The position numbers and the translations under genes were made by a program. This document shows, piece after piece, positions 58,735-64,000 of a DNA stretch of 64,000 nt (position 1 is its first letter; every line of letters starts with the position of its first letter). The stretch is taken from NCBI RefSeq assembly GCF_025628885.1, contig NZ_JAOTIF010000023.1, positions 1 through 64,000 on the forward strand, read 5' to 3'. This DNA comes from Paraflavisolibacter caeni. GTDB taxonomy: Bacteria; Bacteroidota; Bacteroidia; Chitinophagales; Chitinophagaceae. The notes under the pieces were generated by a model. That model was not told the DNA's origin. It made no database searches and saw only the letters and a program-made list of their open reading frames with translations.

Positions 58735-60939
58735 ATGGCTACCAACCGGCTTATATACTTCATCGTAGCTGCTTTTATTGCGGGTAACCTTATTTTGATT
58801 TTTATAAAATACAACTCGGATAAGAACATTGATAAACTGATTGATGATAACGAAAAATTGCTGGATGAGTTTAGTGTAAACAATCAGCTGAAAACGATGG
58901 AAAGGGATGTTGTGCTGGTAGAAAGCAAAGTAAGAGGAACGGTTGCCACCAATGATACTGCTTATATGGAAGGAGTGGAATTGCAAATGGCCAAAGTGAA
59001 ATCTGACCTGGATGATTTACAAAAGATAAAGGACGAAGACAGCGCTGAAGAATATATTGATCAGTTAGATATTTTAGTTCGGGAAAAGTTAAGATTCAAT
59101 GATCAAGTACTCGATGTGTATACAAAGGAAGGTAAAAAAGCTGCGGAAGCCATTTTAATTACTCAGCGGGGAAAAAGATTTACCGACTCTATATTGTTAC
59201 TCACCCAAAAAATCAGCAATGTTAGGCAGAATACCCTTTCCCGTTTGAGCCAGGTCATTGACGATAGGGTGAAACAAATGCAGCGTTTGGATACTTTTCT
59301 AATTGTTTTTGTCTTGATAAGCGCTGCTGTTTTATTTTGGTACATTCTCAGTACCATCCGCATTCAAAGCCACTTAATTCAACAAGTCAGCGATTCAGAA
59401 AAAAAAGTAAAGGAGGCTGCTAAGGTTAAGGAGAATTTTTTAGCGAACATGAGCCATGAGATCCGTACACCGCTGAATGCCATTTTGGGATTTACCAATT
59501 TGTTACAGCGCAAAGATCTTGATAGAGAATCGGCTTCTTATATACAAACCATTCAACGCTCAGGTGAAAATTTACTGGCTATTATAAATGACATTCTAGA
59601 TCTGTCCAAAATTGAAGCTGGAATGTTGCGGATAGAACGAGCGCCCTTCAGTCTGCGGGGATTGGTGCATTCCATTGATGCTATGTTCCGGACAAAGGCG
59701 GATGAAAAAGGAATTCAATTTTTTACCCATGTAGATGAATCACTTCCAGACAGGTTGGAAGGAGATGCAACAAGGCTGACGCAGATTTTGGTGAATCTTA
59801 TTGGTAATGCAATAAAGTTTACGGCTAAGGGAAAAGTTGCTATATCGATCAGGAATAAAGGAATAGAAGCCGATATAGTTACGGTAGAAATTGAAGTTAA
59901 TGACACAGGCATCGGCATACAAAGGGAAAAGCTCGAATATATTTTTGAACGCTTTCAGCAGGCCGACGATGCCGTAACCCGTGAGTATGGCGGAACCGGG
60001 CTCGGCCTTTCTATTGTAAAAGAACTGGTAGCGCTACAGCAGGGCAGTATCCATGCAGAAAGTGAACCCGGAAAAGGTGCCACGTTTTATTTGATCATTC
60101 CGTACAGGATTTCCGGGGAACAGTTCCCATCTGACAATACTGTCAATACACAAATCGATACAGAACCTGCAGTTCTACAAAATATCAATGTCCTGATTGT
60201 TGAAGATAATGAGGTTAACCAAACCCTTCTTCAACATCTTTTTAGAAACTGGCAGGTAAAATTTGAAATTGCCAATAATGGAATAGAAGCGATAGAAAAA
60301 TTGAGGGCCAATGTTTACGACCTTATCCTGATGGACATACAAATGCCACAAATGGATGGATATACCGCTACCCGGCAAATCAGGAATCATTTAAAATTAA
60401 ATACGCCCATTGTTGCTATGACCGCGCATGCTATGGCAGGCGAAAGAGAAAAGTGCCTGAGCTACGGCATGAATGAATACATTTCTAAACCAATTCAAGA
60501 GGAACAATTAAGGAAATTAATAACACAATTCTATTCACTGGAAACAATAATTGCCCCGGAAACAGAAATGGTTGATGCACCTATTCATCACACCTATCAA
60601 TATATCAACCTCGCCTATATGAAAGCGGTGAGTGCCGGGAACAAGGAGTACGAAGAGGATGTAACGGCTCAATTCATAAAGGCTGTTCCACAGGAATTAG
60701 CAGCATTGGAAAAAGCAGTAGAGCTCAATGATACAGGAAGCCTGCGACGGATTGCGCACAATTTGAAAACAACCATATCGGTGATGGGATTGAATGAAAC
60801 TCTCCAGGCTTACCTCGATGGAATTGAAAACGGAGAAGGGAATGAACAACTTTTAAAGGAAAATGTAGAAAATGTAAAACGTATTTGCTCCAATGCCCTG
60901 CCTGAAGCAAAACATTATCTGGCATCCATCAGGTCGTAG
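58735..60939 (+). CDS. Hybrid sensor histidine kinase with receiver and HPt domains
   Basis: A 734-residue inner-membrane protein. TM1 (about 7-24) and TM2 (about 183-205) enclose a helical periplasmic sensor of CHASE3 type. The phosphoacceptor is His241 in LANMSHEIRTPLNAILGF; the HATPase contains NLIGNAIKFTAKG and GTGLGLSIVKELV. A receiver (about 480-600) has IVEDNEVN, phospho-acceptor Asp534 in LILMDIQMPQMDG, and YISKPI. A C-terminal HPt domain carries His675 in RIAHNLKTTISVMG. A complete internal phosphorelay (His-Asp-His) is thus present. The final response regulator is unknown; the LytTR regulator 400 bp upstream is a possibility. Confidence 0.92.
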   Translation: MATNRLIYFIVAAFIAGNLILIFIKYNSDKNIDKLIDDNEKLLDEFSVNNQLKTMERDVVLVESKVRGTVATNDTAYMEGVELQMAKVKSDLDDLQKIKDEDSAEEYIDQLDILVREKLRFNDQVLDVYTKEGKKAAEAILITQRGKRFTDSILLLTQKISNVRQNTLSRLSQVIDDRVKQMQRLDTFLIVFVLISAAVLFWYILSTIRIQSHLIQQVSDSEKKVKEAAKVKENFLANMSHEIRTPLNAILGFTNLLQRKDLDRESASYIQTIQRSGENLLAIINDILDLSKIEAGMLRIERAPFSLRGLVHSIDAMFRTKADEKGIQFFTHVDESLPDRLEGDATRLTQILVNLIGNAIKFTAKGKVAISIRNKGIEADIVTVEIEVNDTGIGIQREKLEYIFERFQQADDAVTREYGGTGLGLSIVKELVALQQGSIHAESEPGKGATFYLIIPYRISGEQFPSDNTVNTQIDTEPAVLQNINVLIVEDNEVNQTLLQHLFRNWQVKFEIANNGIEAIEKLRANVYDLILMDIQMPQMDGYTATRQIRNHLKLNTPIVAMTAHAMAGEREKCLSYGMNEYISKPIQEEQLRKLITQFYSLETIIAPETEMVDAPIHHTYQYINLAYMKAVSAGNKEYEEDVTAQFIKAVPQELAALEKAVELNDTGSLRRIAHNLKTTISVMGLNETLQAYLDGIENGEGNEQLLKENVENVKRICSNALPEAKHYLASIRS

Positions 60940-60961
60940 CCATATCCGTTTGGAAGTTGCT

Positions 60962-61465
60962 TCAATTATTGTAATTAGTATCAACGGTTGTATAAACCGG
61001 TAGCTTAAAGGTTAGCTCACTGTTTTTAACTTGTAAGTCATACAGAAGGAATGTAATGTTCAATTGGGGGCCAACAAATCCGGTCCGGATACTGTCTATG
61101 ACCAATAAACCTGTACAGTAACTAAAAAAGGCACCTTCTTTAATACGCCCCTCCAATGCCAACACCAGGCCGTTACTTTCTTCATCATCCAGGTTGATGG
61201 GCAAAGCTGGATAGATAGCCGCATCAAGTGAAATTCTTTCCTGGTTATAGTTAACGCAGGCTGCATCATTTTTCTCATTGGATGCTATTAAAAATTGCCA
61301 GTCGCCTTCGAGTTTTAAATGGCCATTTTCGAAGTCGAGCATCACTTGCATCAATGGCTGTTGTTCCGAAGAGCCTTTATTAACATTTTTAGACATTGCC
61401 GGTAACGCTAAAGATGAAGCGGGTATCGAATGTATGTACTGTTTAAGGAGTAATGGGTTTCTCAT
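60962..61465 (-). CDS. Hypothetical 167-residue protein
   Basis: A soluble protein without signal peptide (MRNPLLLKQYIHSIPASSLA) with a beta-rich C-terminal half (GLVLALEGRIKEGAFFSYCTG, LNITFLLYDLQVKNSELTF). No family is recognised. It is convergent with the hybrid kinase, 22 bp between stops. Internal VMLDFENGHLKLEGDWQF has the look of an immunoglobulin-like strand pair. Function unknown. Confidence 0.6.
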   Translation of the reverse strand: MRNPLLLKQYIHSIPASSLALPAMSKNVNKGSSEQQPLMQVMLDFENGHLKLEGDWQFLIASNEKNDAACVNYNQERISLDAAIYPALPINLDDEESNGLVLALEGRIKEGAFFSYCTGLLVIDSIRTGFVGPQLNITFLLYDLQVKNSELTFKLPVYTTVDTNYNN

Positions 61466-61829
61466 ATTTATAGTTTTTAATTGTTTGGTTTCTGATTGCT
61501 GGAGTAAAGCTACATCTGCCCAATGCCTGAATGTTTATCCAATAGCCGAATAGGCAAAACCTGTAGCCGGGTGAGGAAGGAATAATTGATCGGTAACCAT
61601 ATGCTTACTGCCGAATATATTTCAGGTTGAAGGAATACTCTACACTGTAAGAAAAGTAAAGATGTTGGTCGCATCTTATCGGCGATTGATTTTGCCCCCT
61701 TGCCGATTGGTATTTTGAAACAGGCTTTACTGAAATATAGATTCGCTTCATGAAAGGGGATCTAAATAAAAACTTTCATCAGGATATGGGAAAAGACAGG
61801 TCGGCAATAACCTATAAATTATCTTCAGT
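61466..61829. other. Divergent intergenic region upstream of the efflux genes
   Basis: About 364 bp without a gene. It contains the promoter candidate for the TolC-type gene (61714-61745) and presumably the promoter of the minus-strand hypothetical gene. No palindromic operator stands out. Confidence 0.45.
61714..61745 (+). promoter_or_regulatory. Candidate Bacteroidota promoter (TTTG-N20-TAGATTCG)
   Basis: TTTG at 61714-61717 and TAGATTCG at 61738-61745 match the -33/-7 consensus with ideal 20-bp spacing and one mismatch in TAnnTTTG. It lies 84 bp upstream of the TolC-type gene. Confidence 0.45.
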
Positions 61830-63182
61830 ATGAGATCCTGTTTGTTACGAGAAGTTCGTTTAATTGTAATTATAGTAATAAAGTTATCAATCGTTTTTGC
61901 AACCAGTGATCTTTATGCTCAGCAAACCAATGATGCCGACAGTGTGTGGAGCCTGACACGATGCATCGCCTATGCCAGGCAAAACAACCTCCAGGTAACC
62001 AGCAGTAGACTTAACGAACAAGCTATTGAACAGGATTTATTGTTATCAAAGGCTGCGAAATATCCCAACCTTGTTGCTACTGCTACGCAAGCACTTGGCA
62101 ACAGCAATGCAAATAATTTTTCTGCCGGCACATCCAACAGCAGCTTTAGCGGCTCCTATCTGCTCAATTCAGCCTTCACCTTGTACAATGGCAATTACCT
62201 AAACAATGACATCCGGCAGAAAGACCTGCAGGTAAAAGCAGCGCAGCAAGACGTTCTTGCAACCGAAAACAACATCATCCTGCAAATTACACAGGCTTAC
62301 CTTCAAATTATACTGGCAAAAGAAAATGTTACTTATTTCACTAACCTGGTGCAAACAGCGCAGGCACAAACCCAGGAAGCAACAGTGAAGTTCAAGGCTG
62401 GTTCCATTGCTAAAACTGAGCTGGCCCAGTTACAATCGCAACTGTCCAGTGATCAATACGGGCTGGTGAATGCGACCAATACCGAACGGCAAGCTATTTT
62501 CAACCTCAAACAGTTGTTGCAACTGCCTGCTAACGCTGACTTTCAGATCGAGATGCCTGATACACTGCATGTCATCGCCGATCATACCTCTTTGACTGAT
62601 GCAGAGAACGCAGCATTAAAACAGCGACCGGAAATTAAAAGCAGTGAAATAGCCAGGAAGGCTGCGCATTATCAGTTGTTGAAAGAGGTAGCAGCCCGTA
62701 AACCACTGCTCATACTAAACAGCAGTCTTGCTTCAAACTACAGCAACAACTTGCCAAAAGATTACGGTAGCCAGATTGATCATAACATATATGGAAGGAC
62801 TGGATTAACACTTTCTTTTGCCTTATTCAATAACCGATCCGTAAAAACCAATATAGCCAAAGCACAAATTGCCAGTGAACAGTCCGATGTGGACCTGCGC
62901 AATACACAAACAATATTGTCACAGCAGGTTGAACAGGCTTATATCAATAGTCTTAATACTCAGGCCCTGTTGGATGCGGCACAAAAGCAACTGGACGCTA
63001 ACGAGCAATCCTTCAGCATTTCACAGGAACAATTGCGGCTTGGTGCCATTACGGCTATTGACTTCTTAGTACAAAAGAACCTGTATGTGCAAGCTATGCA
63101 ATTATACCTGCAGGCAAAGTACAATGCGCAGATCGCTGTTCAAGTGTATCGTTTTTACAAAGGTGATCCTATTGAACTATAA
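61830..63182 (+). CDS. TolC-family outer-membrane efflux protein
   Basis: A 450-residue protein with an N-terminal signal (VKLSIVFATSDLYAQ). Two TolC repeats of long helices and beta strands are visible: CIAYARQNNLQVTSSRLNEQ and GSYLLNSAFTLYNGNYLNND in the first half, LKQRPEIKSSEIARKAAHYQ and GLTLSFALFNNRSVKTNIAK in the second. It forms the outer-membrane channel of a tripartite efflux system. A MacA-type adaptor starts 9 bp downstream; the cognate inner-membrane pump must lie past the window end. Confidence 0.92.
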   Translation: MRSCLLREVRLIVIIVIKLSIVFATSDLYAQQTNDADSVWSLTRCIAYARQNNLQVTSSRLNEQAIEQDLLLSKAAKYPNLVATATQALGNSNANNFSAGTSNSSFSGSYLLNSAFTLYNGNYLNNDIRQKDLQVKAAQQDVLATENNIILQITQAYLQIILAKENVTYFTNLVQTAQAQTQEATVKFKAGSIAKTELAQLQSQLSSDQYGLVNATNTERQAIFNLKQLLQLPANADFQIEMPDTLHVIADHTSLTDAENAALKQRPEIKSSEIARKAAHYQLLKEVAARKPLLILNSSLASNYSNNLPKDYGSQIDHNIYGRTGLTLSFALFNNRSVKTNIAKAQIASEQSDVDLRNTQTILSQQVEQAYINSLNTQALLDAAQKQLDANEQSFSISQEQLRLGAITAIDFLVQKNLYVQAMQLYLQAKYNAQIAVQVYRFYKGDPIEL

Positions 63183-63191
63183 ACATTTATT

Positions 63192-64000
63192 ATGAAAAAA
63201 CAAACGCTGATAATTGTAATTATTTCAATGATTGCCCTTGCAGCTCTTTCGTGGATAATCAACTTTAAAGAGAAGAGAAACCTTGTTGAGCTGCTCACTG
63301 AAAAACCTTCATTTGGAAGCCTTTCGAAAACAGTAACAGCCACCGGTACTTTACAACCTGTGGATACCGTAGCTATAGGCGCGCAGGTGTCAGGAACTAT
63401 CAAGAATATTTTTGTAGATTTTAATTCGGTGGTGAAAAAAGGACAATTGCTGGCCGAATTAGATCCAGTGCTATTTTTGGCCCAGGAGCACCAGATCGAG
63501 GCGAACCTGCAACAGGCAAAAGCTAACTTTGCATACCAAGCGGCCAACTATAACCGGCAACAGCAATTATATAATGCTGGCGCCATTAGTAAGGCTGAAA
63601 TAGAAACAGCTACTTACCAGTACCGTGCAGCCCAGGATAATGTCAACAGCATTCTGTCCCAATTGAGAGCAGCGCAGAAAAGCCTCTCCTTTACCCGTAT
63701 TTATTCCCCTATCGATGGAACGGTTTTAACGCGAAATATTAGCGTTGGGCAAACGGTTGCAGCCAGTTTCAATACACCCACCTTGTTTAGCATTGCCAAC
63801 GATCTCACCCATATGCAGGTAAGAGCGTCGGTTGACGAAGCCGACATTGGTATGGTACAAAAAGGACAAAGGGTAAAATTTACAGTTGATGCTTATCCTG
63901 ATGAGATTTTCTACGGTACAGTGGAAGAGATTAGGTTGGAACCTTCAGTAACTGCAAATGTGGTTACCTATACCACCATCATTGAAGCTGATAATGCTAA
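63192..64000 (+). CDS. MacA/RND-type periplasmic adaptor (partial, runs off the window)
   Basis: The frame opens at ATG 63192 (MKKQTLIIVIISMIALAALS, an N-terminal membrane anchor) and stays open to the last base, about 269 codons. Membrane-fusion features are the lipoyl half (TGTLQPVDTVAIGAQVSGTIKN), a helical hairpin (EANLQQAKANFAYQAANYNRQ), the second lipoyl half (TRIYSPIDGTVLTRNISVGQ) and the beginning of the beta-barrel (VDEADIGMVQKGQRVKFTVD). This order is that of MacA-type adaptors. It links the TolC-type channel to an inner-membrane pump, ABC (MacB) or RND, encoded downstream. The C-terminus is missing. Confidence 0.9.
   Translation, partial: MKKQTLIIVIISMIALAALSWIINFKEKRNLVELLTEKPSFGSLSKTVTATGTLQPVDTVAIGAQVSGTIKNIFVDFNSVVKKGQLLAELDPVLFLAQEHQIEANLQQAKANFAYQAANYNRQQQLYNAGAISKAEIETATYQYRAAQDNVNSILSQLRAAQKSLSFTRIYSPIDGTVLTRNISVGQTVAASFNTPTLFSIANDLTHMQVRASVDEADIGMVQKGQRVKFTVDAYPDEIFYGTVEEIRLEPSVTANVVTYTTIIEADNA

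Noticed and set aside
63155-63547. Minus-strand frame opposite the MacA-type adaptor
   Set aside because: The plus strand encodes an unmistakable membrane-fusion protein in the same DNA, so the antisense frame is a shadow.

Overview
The window looks like a chromosomal segment of a Bacteroidota bacterium, most likely family Chitinophagaceae (Chitinophaga or Niastella type). The evidence is a SusC/SusD pair with a pectate lyase, many signal-peptidase-II lipoproteins, a protein ending in a type IX secretion sorting domain, NrtR-type and LytTR regulators, and several TAnnTTTG-type promoter candidates. There is no rRNA, tRNA, CRISPR array, transposase or phage gene that I can recognise.

Layout. 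1-2.4 kb: the tail of pyruvate:ferredoxin oxidoreductase, then a siroheme sulfite/nitrite reductase with an unusual C-terminal HEPN-like domain. 2.4-9.2 kb: small hypothetical genes, an acyl-CoA thioesterase, a GH28 polygalacturonase lipoprotein, a lone response regulator and a universal stress protein. 9.2-16.9 kb: a nine-gene minus-strand cobalamin operon behind a cobalamin riboswitch. It runs btuB, a DUF6580-type membrane protein, a BtuF-like binding protein, a CWC protein, cobU, a Dph6-like ATP pyrophosphatase, cobT, cobS and cobC. This is a scavenging and nucleotide-loop assembly set, not de novo corrin synthesis. 17-22.3 kb: an NrtR-like regulator divergent from a GH3 glycosidase and a type-B carboxylesterase, with a near-ideal 29-bp palindrome between them. 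22.3-30.1 kb: a PAS histidine kinase, a GH15 hydrolase, a two-component pair and a DegQ/HtrA protease.

30.1-33.4 kb is a repeat-rich, low-coding region. It holds the second, inverted copy of a roughly 300-bp dispersed element whose first copy lies upstream of the btuB riboswitch. It also holds a tandem duplication carrying two paralogous 69- and 73-residue peptides, a 113-bp nearly identical fragment of the adjacent metallophosphatase gene, and a perfect 22-bp inverted repeat. 33.4-41.1 kb is a pectin utilisation locus (SusC, SusD, PL10 pectate lyase) preceded by four LacI-type operator-like sites. 41.1-45.9 kb: a peptidase-S74/T9SS surface protein, an XRE regulator, a SecB-like protein, an S41 protease and a DUF1080 lipoprotein.

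46.0-52.0 kb is the most interesting block. A compact five-gene operon encodes an ethanolamine-type APC permease, a PuuA/GlnA4-like glutamine synthetase homologue, an iron-type alcohol dehydrogenase, a gamma-glutamyl hydrolase and an aldehyde dehydrogenase. Together these could convert ethanolamine through gamma-glutamylated intermediates to glycine without the B12-dependent ammonia-lyase. 52-61 kb: a CBM lipoprotein, a methyltransferase and a signalling cluster (GAF kinase, TPR-lipoprotein kinase, LytTR regulator, hybrid kinase with HPt). 61.8-64 kb: a TolC-type outer-membrane protein and the start of a MacA-type adaptor, cut by the window end.

All calls come from reading motifs and gene order. 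No database search was possible.
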